Positions 44,801 to 53,796 of a stretch of 64,000 nt of DNA are shown here, piece after piece. How positions within the stretch are numbered: the first letter of the stretch is position 1; every line of letters starts with the position of its first letter. This stretch comes from Asterias rubens (taxonomy: Eukaryota > Echinodermata > Asteroidea > Forcipulatida > Asteriidae), in contig NC_047066.1 of assembly GCF_902459465.1 (NCBI RefSeq), positions 17,549,047 to 17,613,046 of the forward strand, read 5' to 3'. Under the pieces are notes generated by a model. The model was given only the letters and a program-made list of their open reading frames with translations. It made no database searches and was not told the DNA's origin. Both the position numbers and the translations under genes were made by a program.

Positions 44801-47800
44801 TACAAGCTTCATAGCAGGAGTGTTATTGTATATAGAAATGTATCAATGATTGATTTGATTCAACGTTGATTTGATCTCCTTAGTCTGAATATAAAACCCC
44901 AAGGATCCCTGATTGATAAATCGCAACAAAACTTTAGACTTTCTGCCAACACCAAGAGAGCGCTCTTCACCAAGTAATGTCAACAATTTAGGAATAGGAG
45001 AAGCATGGGAGTGACGGTCACCGACAGCATTTTAAGTGTTTTTGTTTTTGTGTTTAGATTTAGCCCAACTGTATTTTGTTTTTTATAACACAATGCCAAA
45101 CATTTTGTGTGCAGTATAAACCAAACTGTTCTGGAACAGGATGTACAGGACACAAGTTCTCCAGGGATAACAAGCGGTGTGCCAAGTTTTTGGGGGTGTT
45201 TTTTTCTAGGCTAATTAACAAAAGTTCAAAAATGCTGACCTACCAAAAAATGAAAAGAAATTTGAAGTTTAGTTGTCTGACAATGTATCTGATTAATTTG
45301 CAAGAGGCTGAGAGACTTTTAAATATTTCTGAGTATTTTTGAATTGTACGCATTTACCATGCTATGGGGGTTGTGCACCATTACCTGGTAGGTCTGCAGC
45401 CCAGAGCTTTCAAAAAGTCTCCCATTGTGCTTTGCCTTTCATGTCTTTCAAAGGGCACACTGCCTTTAAATCTCAAGCATTTTGCTGTTGGAATTACTCC
45501 TTTTTAAAAGGTTATCCATGCACTAAAAAATATACACTGTGCTTTATTTAGTGAGTAGTCATAACAAACAAAATTGCCTCATTTTGTGGGGTTGAAAATT
45601 TGGTCCTTCAAAATAAAATAGTGGGCCGTGTTTGGTCATATAATTAAAAAGAAACCACACAATTTCAAGGGATATTTATGTGTATCATTATATCCTTCTT
45701 TACACTACGTGTATCTTTCAAACAGTAGAACATTTTATAACAAACAGTTTTAATTGCCCAAAATGCCCAAATCCAAAGACACCTTAATAGTTGATGATAA
45801 AACAATTTAAAAGAACTAAGCTATGAGAACAATCTTCCGACAGACATACCTTTATGGTGCATAGAATATACTCATCTAGAATTGTAGACTCACTGCAAAA
45901 GAAAATACCAAAATGTCACCTCATGTCAAAGTGTCATCCAATTCACTGAAGCCTTCAACTTATATCTGATAAGTACATTGTACATGTACATAGATATGTG
46001 AGCTGGTTTTACCTCCAGTATTTAACTCAATTACAACCTGAACTTTGGATAGTGTCAAGCCAATAACCAGGGAACTATTAAATAAGTTCCAAGGATTGTT
46101 GATAATCATGGACTATGGGGTTCAGTCTTTGAATCTAAGAATAATATGGAGATTCTCAACAAGACAACAGGGTTTACAAGCTACAGAACATTTAGAACAA
46201 CTAGACCAAACTATGCCTACAACGACCTCTATCACCTCCAAGAAAGCAATAGACCCTTGCCATGAAATATGTAAATTGCACAAAGCGCGTGCGTACTAAC
46301 GTTTTGGTTGGCAAAATGAGGGAAAATCGCGCTGTTTTGTACACGGCTAATGGGTGCGTGACGCACACGCGATTGCGCGTCTGCTTAGTGCACAACTCTA
46401 TGGTGTTTGCCAACCAACAGGGTCTGTACGCATGCGTGAATGTAATTAGCATATTTCATGGGAAGGGTCCATTGCTGAGTTGTTCAAATATCCGCTCTTT
46501 TTTAAACTTGAGGAGGGGAGAGAATAATGACAAATAAAATCAGGAAAAAAACCCAGCAAACTGCCGGCTAGTAAAAAGCACATCAAACATAAAGCTTCTT
46601 AAGCTTAAGAGCAAGGCCAGCAAAAGCAAAAAGAATTCTTAAATCATAAGCAGCTATTAGGATAAAGGTTATTTCTTACTCTTCTACAGAGCTGAGATCG
46701 GCCATGATGTACATGGTTTGTACAGGTGTGTTGATGACATGAGCACTGCGTTTATGCTCATCAGATGGATCCTCAACAACCGGATTCATTTTGGGCTGAA
46801 AAGAGTTGGCCTGACCATACCTGGAAATATTAAAAAATATCAACATTTATCACCTTTGATTTGGGGTTGATAAAAGAAAAATTTACAAGAGAGTGATTTG
46901 ATCCAACGCCCTCCAAATTAAAGTACTGGCGTTCTTCTAACTGAGCTATCTAGCCCTATGTTGACGATCTCCCTAGTTTGTCAATATCCTTGTTCTGGGG
47001 TAATACATGTAGTAAGAAGCCATCAACTGCCAAGTAGCCAAGGATCACACCCAAGTTTACGATCATTTATCACCTTTCAGAGGAATATTTCTTTCTTTTT
47101 CTAACAAATTTTAAATACAGTCCCTTATCGTCTACAAAAGGAAGTCAGTTGTTGGAACTACTGCTTTGATTCACACTGAAAACAAATTCTTATTAAAAAA
47201 AGAAATAGACAAAAGGAATATCTTGGTGTTAGGTTTTTTGCTTTTGACTCAAAACATGCAAATATTTTCACAAAGCCGTCAGGCAGAAATCAATTCCAAT
47301 TGGAACTGAAAATCAGAAATCAATTCCAACTGTAACTGAAAATCCTGTATTTAAGAAAGTGTTTTCACTGATTAATCTTTGCTTGTGTGAATGCAAACTT
47401 CATTGCAAAACCACTTTCTAGATGGAGGGGAGGGAGTGTGGTTGTCTTGTTTAGCAACCTATTTACCTGTGTAGGACAAGAAGCTGGGTTAGCAATACTT
47501 GGACCAACTTTGCTTGAACGATAGTGGAAGGCAAGAGGCCAGGAGTTGGGCAGGGGAGGAGGTTTGAGATGATCCTTACCCATCTCTTCTCCTGTCTGTT
47601 TGTTTCCTCCTACGCACATTCTCCATCTTCTTTGTTAGGAAGGTTGGCGTCTCGTTGCAAGATGTTGTCACCATATTTTGCTAAAGTTGGGCAAAAAGAA
47701 AGCAATCAAATCTCATCAATCATTGATTAAAACTGACTCTCAAAGAAAATTTGCTAATTAGCATTTACACAAATGGGTCACTCTAGTAATAACATACACT

Positions 47801-50800
47801 GGTAACACCAATTATTTTGGAAATGGCGTATGAAATAGAACAAATTGTTGATATGTTCATAAGTTCATGAATGTACAACTACAGTCTGGATTTGCTGAGG
47901 TCAAACCGGTTCCAAATATAAGTCACTTTCCTTGATGCTTAAAATTGTACTGACTGAAGTCAGCTCTAAAGCTTTCTGTGTTGACATACCTCCTCTATGC
48001 TGGCAAATGAATCATGATCAACATAAGAGAAGAGACGTGCAGTAGGTTTTCCATCTCCTTCATACAGAGCCGTGATCTCTCGATGATATTTCTCTTCCAC
48101 AGGGCGTGTACAGTTATCCATATCTCTGTACAAATCCACTTCTCTGGAACTGAACAGCTTCTGCTGCCATTTAAAGGTAAATATTTCATTGTCTTCTGGC
48201 CTGGCTTGAGCTGTACAGATGGGTATAATGAGATAAACACACCATCAGTATTTTAAAATATTGCAGAATCTCCAATTTAATGAATCAAACTGATTTTGCA
48301 TCTCAGGAAAGCTCCATGGTCTACTGGTTAAGACACTGCTCTAGAAGGCAGGTGTTTAGAGGTTCGATACCTCCTCAAGGCGCTTGTGGATGCTTATCCT
48401 TAAAGGATTTGGGTACTTTTTGTAACACAAAACACAATGTCCCCAGATTTACATTACACTTACACGGTTTGAAGATAATGATAGTAGAAAGCTTACCTTA
48501 CAATATTAGTTGCCGCGGTGATGTAGTTTGTGAGAAATGAGTAAATTAATGTCATACAAATATTGTTTTATTTGCTTAAATAATTTTCGTCTCATTAACA
48601 ATGAGACAACAATTATTTTCATGACATTGTTTTACTCATTTCTAAAAAAATACACTATCTCAGCAAGTAATTAATATTTTCAGGGAAGCTTTCTACTATC
48701 ATTATCTTCAAAGTGTGTAAGTTTAATGCAAATCTGTGGACATTGTGTTTTTGTCCTACAAAAAGTACACAGACCCTTTAAAGCCAGTGGACACTATTAG
48801 TAATTACTTAAATCAGCAAGTAATTAATATTTTCAGGGAAGCTTTCTGCTATCATTATCTTCAAAGTGTGTAAGTTTAATGCAAATCTGTGGACATTGTT
48901 TTTGTCCTACAAAAAGTACACAGACCCTTTAAAGGCAGTGGACACTATTAGTAATTACTTAAATTAGCATAAAACCTTACGAATGGAGAGCTGATAGTAT
49001 AAAACATTGTGAGAAACGGCCCTCTCTGAAGTAACGTAGTTTTTGAGAAAGAAGTAATTTTCCACGAATTTGATTTTGAGACCTCAGAGATCGATTTTGA
49101 GGTCTCGAAATCAAGCATCTGAAAGCACACACTTTCATGTGACAAGGGTGTTTTTTCTTTCATTATTATCTCGCAACTTCGAAGACCAATTGAGCTCTAT
49201 TTTCACAGATTTGTTTTTTATGCATGGGTTGAGATACAGTAAGTGAGAAGACTGGTCTTTGACAATTACCAATAGTGTCCAGTGCCTTTAAGATATGCAG
49301 TGCTGTGTATTATAGTAATAGTTTAGGGTAAAAACTTAAATTAATTGTACATTATCAAAAATGTCTCTACCCTCCTACTGTGTGACCACTCAATATCCTT
49401 CACAATCACAATGGTTTTGGGTTACAGATGTACTGACAACTTAAATGTAATACCTTTGTGCAACAAATGAATACCTACATTTAATGGAATGTTTACTTCC
49501 CATTGGTCTCAATGCCATCCCCTCTTGACTAGGACCTGCCTCATCGTTGCCAAAAGCTGTTGGGACTAGACTGGTTCCGGTAACACGCTTAAGGTGTACT
49601 CTTTAAGAAGAAGGAAATTTAGAGCAAATTAAATACAATAAGGGCCTACCCTTTTTGAACTTCCATTAAAATGAAGCAGGCATATGACCCCCTCTGGGAG
49701 GCGTGTTGGTTTGGTAATCCCAGTGCATGCATAGTTGATCAATTACTACAGATGGGCCATGTAAACTGCTCACAAAAAGTAAGGAAACTTTTTTCAATCC
49801 AGTATATTTGTTGTTATTTAATACTCTCTTTGTGTATGGTATATATCAATGCAAAGCTGAACCGTTCCTCTTTAAAATGATACCACATTTGCAATGATTA
49901 CATGTTGCTAGACTTGGCTACACGAATAACAATGAGGCAAAGTCACAAATCAAATGTGCCAAAATTATCGTTGTCTGTAAATGGTCAATAGGTAATGCTC
50001 AATAATCAAACCGATCAAGCTTTTCAGAACCATTAATGGTTTACATAATGATTTGCACCAGTGAGCTCATCGGACTCAATTTTATTAACCCTCATCTCAT
50101 GAAAAACACCTTGTTTGATGGGTATTTGCAAAACGATATTCTACAGCCGAATGCAGTCCCATATTTGCAGACTCTTGAACCAAATGCCATCTTTCAAGAT
50201 GACAACGCTCGCCCCAATCGAGCCCGACTGGTGACTGACTACCTGAAAAATGTTGAGGTGGATCGGATGGATTGGCCTGCTAACAGTCCAGACCTGAATC
50301 CAATGGAACATCTGTGGGACCAGCTTGGTCTCGCTGTCCGTGCCAGAACCACCAACACATCAACTGTGGCTGACCTAACCAGGTTCCTTAATAAAGAATG
50401 GAACGCCATCCCTCATCATCAGCGCATCACAAGACTTACAAGTGTGCAGCATGAGAAGAAGGTGCCAGGCTGTCATCAAGGCCTTCGGATCATCCACTTG
50501 TTACTGAACTTTTTGTATCAATAAAGTGTATTAAGATCAGTAAGTTGTCTTGCTCTATACCAAACTTCTTGTCTCAATAAAGTGGATTAAGATCAGTAAG
50601 TTGTCTTGCTTGCTTGAATTGCAGTGTCAATTTGATTGTTCACACAGTAACACAAAATTGCTAAATTTGATTTGTGACTTTGTCTCATTCTCATTAACGT
50701 GGTCAAGTCCAGCAATATGTTATCATTGCAACTGTGGTATCATCTTAAAGAGGAACAGTTCAGCTTTGCATTGATATATACCATATACAAAGAGAGTATT

Positions 50801-53408
50801 AAATAATAACAAATATACTGGATTGAAAAAAGTTTTTGTGAGCAGTTTACAACAAATACTTACAAGCTTGTTTGGCCTGCAACCGTGGACATCCTATTGT
50901 CCCTCTTTTGTTTATACTCTTACTTTTTTGCAACAGCTCCCTTTGGTTTTGTACAAGTTTTCCAACTGTGGACTTTCCAAAACCGTGGACCCTATTGTCC
51001 TCTTTTGATATAGGTCCCTGCTTTGAATGTGTATACCTACTCTGACTGTTTACATTACCCGCCGTTCACGAATATAGCTTGTGCGCACTGCCTTGTATCA
51101 ACCCTTTCACAGAATGGTTTAGTCTAACTCGGCCGCGGCTCCGCAGTCAATCCAATAGGCTGGTAAACCGCGGATCAGCGCTTGGTGACCAAAAAATAAA
51201 GCGTTGAGCATATTGAGAAGTCAATAAATGGGCGATGCGGCATAAAAACAACAGTGAGTACTGAGCAAAAAATTGCATTTTTTAAAGATGTTTTAGAATT
51301 TCACTGATCAAAAAGGCAGTCCAAGCATTATGAACGTATATTGAGTGTGTGGGGAAAGTTTTGGTTGTGTAGTACAAAGGAAACTTCAGTGGTTGGTGGC
51401 TAACGGTTGTGAAACTTTCATCTATCAACGCCGATTTTAAAAACGTATAGCGTTAGGGAGGCCCAAAATATTAGACCCCTATATTAGGCTCATGGGGGGC
51501 CTTATAGTTTCTAGAAGTACCCAGACTTAACACTTCCATGTCCCATTTCAAAAAATTTGATATATATTTAATGAGTTGACGGCACGAAAATGAGTTGACT
51601 GCGAGTTGACGGCAAGTCGGCGAGTTGACCATGTTGACGGTCGTACTAAATACCGACAACTCACGACCCCTCACGACAAAAATTTTTAAATGCACTTTAA
51701 AAGAACATTTTAACATAAGTCAACCGTTAAATATATGCACAAGAGTCATATGCACAAAAATTATTTTCAAACTGTCGAAAAAATTGTGTTTTTAATTGTA
51801 AACAAAAGTATTTTTTACCCAAATTTAGTAAAAACGGTAATATCCGCCATGTTGTCTTTCGACGCACTTGGACGATTCTATTATACCGCAGGGGTGATAC
51901 AATATGCAAGATGATTAATTACCATTTGTTTTATGTATCTCATGGAATTTTGATGAACATTGAAATTTTCAAACCACACACCGATCTTCGATGACTTCAA
52001 CTGGCCCCATTTGTTTTGAGTTTTTCCAGTTTTCACGGCAAACGAGAAAGTATGGTTTCCCGGTGAAGCCATACATGGAAGAAACATCTGCAGTGACTAC
52101 AAGTGTTTTTTGAGACTCTGTGTATGACTGTATAGCCAGCAGTTGCCTTCATTTTATTCAAAATATTTTTTTAAATAAATTTTTAAAATTACCATGGAAA
52201 CTTGCAAAAAATAAAAAAATATAAAAAGTGTGAATTACTGGCTTCCAAATCTGATTTTTATTTATATGTTTTTTTCTTAATATTTATAATAAAGCGTATA
52301 AATAAACAGTGATAATTGAATCAACGAGCTGATGTTTAAATTTTAATATTAATAATAGTATTGATACCAGGGTTCCAAAATAAAAATCTCAAAAAATATT
52401 AGAAAATGATATAAAAGGCACATGGCTTCTTTAAGCCTCGGTATTTTTTTTCAAGAATGCTCAGCAAAACATTCAGTCACATGATTTTGATCATCATGAA
52501 TTGTGAATTGAAATAGCGTTTGATGAAAATTTTTCGGTGGGCAAATATTTTTATATGGCCTCAACATTATGACATATTTTTGTACCTTGTAGAAATGCCT
52601 AAAATACCAAACTTTTTGCATTTACAAGTGCAAATGACTAGTGGAGCCTTACGTGTTTCTAAGTTTTGGTCAAGGGAGAGGAGACTCTTTGCTTGGCAAA
52701 TAAAACCACACAATTTTTATCTAGGGACTGTTTACATCGCGCACAGAGAGGTAAAAGATTTGCCACGATTTTAGGGACACCTCGAAAGCAGGACCTCCTA
52801 CGATAAGGCACATGGCTTCTTTAAGCCTCGGTATTTTTTTTCCAGAATGCTCAGCAAAATATATGATTTGATCATCGTGAATTGTGAATTGAAATAGTGT
52901 TTGATGAAACGTTTTCGGTGGGCAAATATTTTTATATGGCCTCAACATTATGACATATTTTTGTACCTTGTAGATGAAGAAATGCCTAAAATACCAAACT
53001 TTTTGCATTTACGAGAGCAAATAACCAGTGGAGCCTTACATGTTCCTAAGTTTTGGTCAAGGGAGAGGAGACTCTTTGCTTGGCAAATAAAACCACACAA
53101 TATCTATCTACGGACTGTTTACATCGCGCACAGAGAGGTAAAAATTTGCCACGATTTTAGGGACACCTCGAAAACAGGACCTCCTACGTACGTACGATAT
53201 ATGAAAAAATTATGAAAAACAAGCACATCCGCTTGGCGTTCAACCCAAACCGTAATACGGTAATCATACAATGAAATAGTAAACCAAGATCCATGCCCAC
53301 TCTGTACAACCATACTTACTTGATTTTTAAATTCTTTATGGGATCTCTGGAACGATAATATGCCGTTCCAAGATCATTGCTGTCTTGTCCACCGCTGTCT
53401 TCCGCCAT
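35812..53408 (-). CDS. MKS1: Meckel syndrome type 1 protein homologue (MKS1), 14 coding exons
   Basis: Exons in order are 53320-53408, 49497-49600, 47990-48210, 47580-47680, 46680-46820, 45850-45892, 44526-44753, 43944-44049, 42131-42201, 40981-41173, 40127-40343, 38167-38226, 36719-36756 and 35812-35876. All introns are GT-AG and all phases agree, giving 1677 bases and 558 residues, close to the vertebrate length of about 559. Diagnostic pieces are the start [36 protein letters not shown], the B9 domain at about residues 310-490 ([77 protein letters not shown]), and a C-terminal helix ending [24 protein letters not shown]1 works with B9D1, B9D2 and tectonic-complex proteins at the ciliary transition zone, gating membrane-protein entry. 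No disabling change was seen. The 38-base exon 13 was found by phase and similarity. Confidence 0.95.
37430..38020 (-). pseudogene. LINE reverse transcriptase C-terminal fragment in MKS1 intron 12
   Basis: Minus-strand pieces read [20 protein letters not shown] with CIVNLVG, then [20 protein letters not shown] with LRCRR. This is the typical end region of an invertebrate non-LTR RT (WAG...L..LD..Q.R, then R..R.S...HP..L). Stops and shifts break it. Confidence 0.65.
38283..39372 (+). repeat. Near-identical tandem duplication, 545 bp unit, in MKS1 intron 11
   Basis: The first unit (38283-38827) repeats as 38828-39372, running from AAGCTGCAAGTAATAAATGG to GCTCCCTGGGAG. I noticed one difference, TTTTGAAAAAG versus TTTTAAAAAAG. 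Each unit contains a SINE-like part (GGGTTTGAATCCTGGTCGTG, then CCTGAGCAAGACACTTAACT). The identical 61-codon minus-strand frame in each unit is incidental. The first unit begins 57 bases from exon 12. Confidence 0.93.
39607..39773. repeat. Long foldback in MKS1 intron 11
   Basis: The arms contain TTGGAAGTTGACAAACTAGT and its inverse, with GGTGACTAGT outside, mirrored as ACTAGTCACC. The loop is about 18 bases (CCCTCGGCTCTCCTCAGG). Confidence 0.85.
40360..40620. repeat. MITE family A remnant in MKS1 intron 10
   Basis: AAAGGCAGAGTCAACCTTTGG replaces the usual end. Downstream ATAAAACATTGTTAGAAACC and CAACAAGGGTGTTTTTT match the family interior. The right end is lost. Confidence 0.65.
41168..41560 (-). 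repeat. 41 bp minisatellite overlapping the MKS1 exon 10 splice acceptor
   Basis: Ten copies of ATTCTCCTGCAGTAACAATC plus an A/T tail, at an exact 41-base period. On the gene's strand each unit contains ACTGCAG followed by GAGAAT, which is the true 3' splice site and first two codons of exon 10. The array begins with six bases of exon and extends into intron 9. Confidence 0.95.
41919..42065 (+). repeat. Foldback with hammerhead-like three-way junction
   Basis: A 34-base stem with one mismatch (41919-41952 with 42032-42065) encloses two hairpins. The first is GATCAG/CTGATC, flanked by CAGAAGAC and GAAACG. The second is GGTTCT/AGAACC within GAGTTG/CAACTC. The layout imitates a type I hammerhead, but the CTGATGA box reads CAGAAGA. 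Confidence 0.7.
42243..42820. repeat. Compound palindromic repeat in MKS1 intron 8
   Basis: It is related, in inverse order, to 31029-31545. A foldback with TTTTCAACTAGTGGTTTAAA arms comes first, then the TATTGGTGGAGAGT-like module inverted (CTCCACCAATAGGAATAGCG) near 42772. Confidence 0.75.
42865..43044. repeat. MITE with CTATAGACCTTTATC ends
   Basis: A 180-base element with inverted ends CTATAGACCTTTATC and GATAAAGGTCTATAG and inner CACCATCTTGGTCA against AAAATGGCCTCACC. It resembles the TATAGACC family at 54.7 and 60.3 kb. Confidence 0.8.
44219..44375 (+). repeat. Second copy of the hammerhead-like foldback, MKS1 intron 7
   Basis: It matches 41949-42105 (ATCTCCAGAAGACGATCAGA ... CCGCAAACCTTTCCATATC). 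Most of the long outer left arm is missing. In this copy GAAAC can pair with GTA beside an eight-base stem III (GAGTTGGA/TCCAACTC), a better hammerhead fit than the other copy. Confidence 0.65.
44400..44475 (-). repeat. tRNA-like SINE head
   Basis: On the minus strand, GATCAGTTGGTGGAGCACTGG resembles an A-box arm and CACAGGTTCAAATCTGG holds the B box. Confidence 0.6.
46247..46474. repeat. MITE with CAATAGACCCTTGCCATGAA ends, MKS1 intron 5
   Basis: Inverted ends CAATAGACCCTTGCCATGAA and TTCATGGGAAGGGTCCATTG, 228 bases. The inner arms share TTGGTTGGCAAA against TTTGCCAACCAA. Confidence 0.88.
46885..46960 (-). repeat. tRNA-like SINE fragment
   Basis: On the minus strand, GGCTAGATAGCTCAGTTAGA resembles a tRNA 5' half and TTGGATCAAATC a weak B box. 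No full cloverleaf is formed. Confidence 0.45.
48303..48375 (+). repeat. tRNA-like SINE head
   Basis: GGTCTACTGGTTAAGACACTG resembles a tRNA 5' half and GAGGTTCGATACCTC a T-arm with B box. The acceptor stem is not complete, so it reads as SINE-derived. Confidence 0.55.
48395..48785. repeat. Foldback MITE, MKS1 intron 2, with a partially repeated right end
   Basis: The left arm (AAAGGATTTGGGTACTTTTTG ... GATAATGATAGTAGAAAGCT) is mirrored by AGCTTTCTACTATCATTATC ... CAAAAAGTACACAGACCCTTT. The right arm is then repeated at about 48810-48932, so the intron has two right ends for one left end. Confidence 0.8.
48930..49292. repeat. MITE family A, full copy, MKS1 intron 2
   Basis: Inverted ends AAAGGCAGTGGACACTATTA and CCAATAGTGTCCAGTGCCTTT, with a GAGACCTC..GAGGTCTC centre. 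It abuts the repeated foldback end. Confidence 0.9.
49764..50847 (+). mobile_element. Tc1/mariner element with long inverted repeats, MKS1 intron 1
   Basis: It is flanked by TA on both sides (49762-49763 and 50848-50849). Ends AACTGCTCACAAAAAG and its inverse continue as inverted repeats of about 150 bases (TTTTTTCAATCCAGTATATT, TATATCAATGCAAAGCTGAA). The repeats differ at several positions. At 1084 bp it is shorter than autonomous Tc1 elements, and the transposase lacks its N-terminal half. Confidence 0.92.
50036..50524 (+). pseudogene. Tc1-like transposase, C-terminal part
   Basis: It holds two DDE landmarks: [14 protein letters not shown] with a catalytic Asp, and [20 protein letters not shown] with the final acidic residue. 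The DNA-binding helix-turn-helix domains and the first Asp are absent. After the last helix the frame drifts into unrelated sequence. The copy is inactive. Confidence 0.85.
51580..51640 (+). repeat. Short GAGTTGAC repeats
   Basis: GAGTTGAC occurs four times within about 60 bases, with GGC(A/G) between some copies. Related TTGACGG follows. Confidence 0.6.
52413..53190 (+). repeat. Tandem duplication, about 390 bp unit, MKS1 intron 1
   Basis: AAGGCACATGGCTTCTTTAAG starts both units (52413 and 52803), and both run through GCACAGAGAGGTAAAA to GACACCTCGAAA(G/A)CAGGACC. Both have similar 84-104 codon plus-strand frames with small indels. I see no domain, and selection cannot be judged. The second copy ends about 130 bases from MKS1 exon 1. 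Confidence 0.88.
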
Positions 53409-53796
53409 TTTTCATAACGTAGTTTTGAGTTGCCTAGATATTTGGGCGAAGGGATTTCCTATAATGATGGGCTAATAATAATAAATAAAATCAGGCTTCT
53501 AGAACTTAGAATACCAGTAAATATTTACGTATTATAAAACAAAACATTAAAAAGAATTTAAAAAAATATGTTAAGCCTTTGTCTGTCCGTCATACATCAT
53601 GACTGTACATATTTATTACAACATTTGCCCCTATAAAATAATCGTCCATTCCAATGTATAAGTCAGTCGGATAATGTTGTTGTTGTCATGAGTTCTGTGT
53701 ACTATGACACTGGGCTCCAGACATAAAGGTGAAGGTCGGTGACCTACATTTATTTTGACGTCACTGCACTAAAGATGGCGCTACATTCAGGCAATT
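53409..53796. promoter_or_regulatory. MKS1 upstream region, possibly a bidirectional promoter
   Basis: The region separates the MKS1 start codon from a tentative plus-strand start at 53797. GTTGCC at 53429-53434, 21 bases upstream of the MKS1 ATG, matches one half of an RFX X-box. The second half (TAGATA) is poor. AAAGATGGCGCTA near 53771 resembles a YY1 site. No TATA box was noticed on the MKS1 side. Confidence 0.4.

Noticed and set aside
46201-46537. Two opposite frames of 83-91 codons rich in Cys/Arg/Val
   Set aside because: They lie within the 228 bp MITE and arise from its inverted arms.
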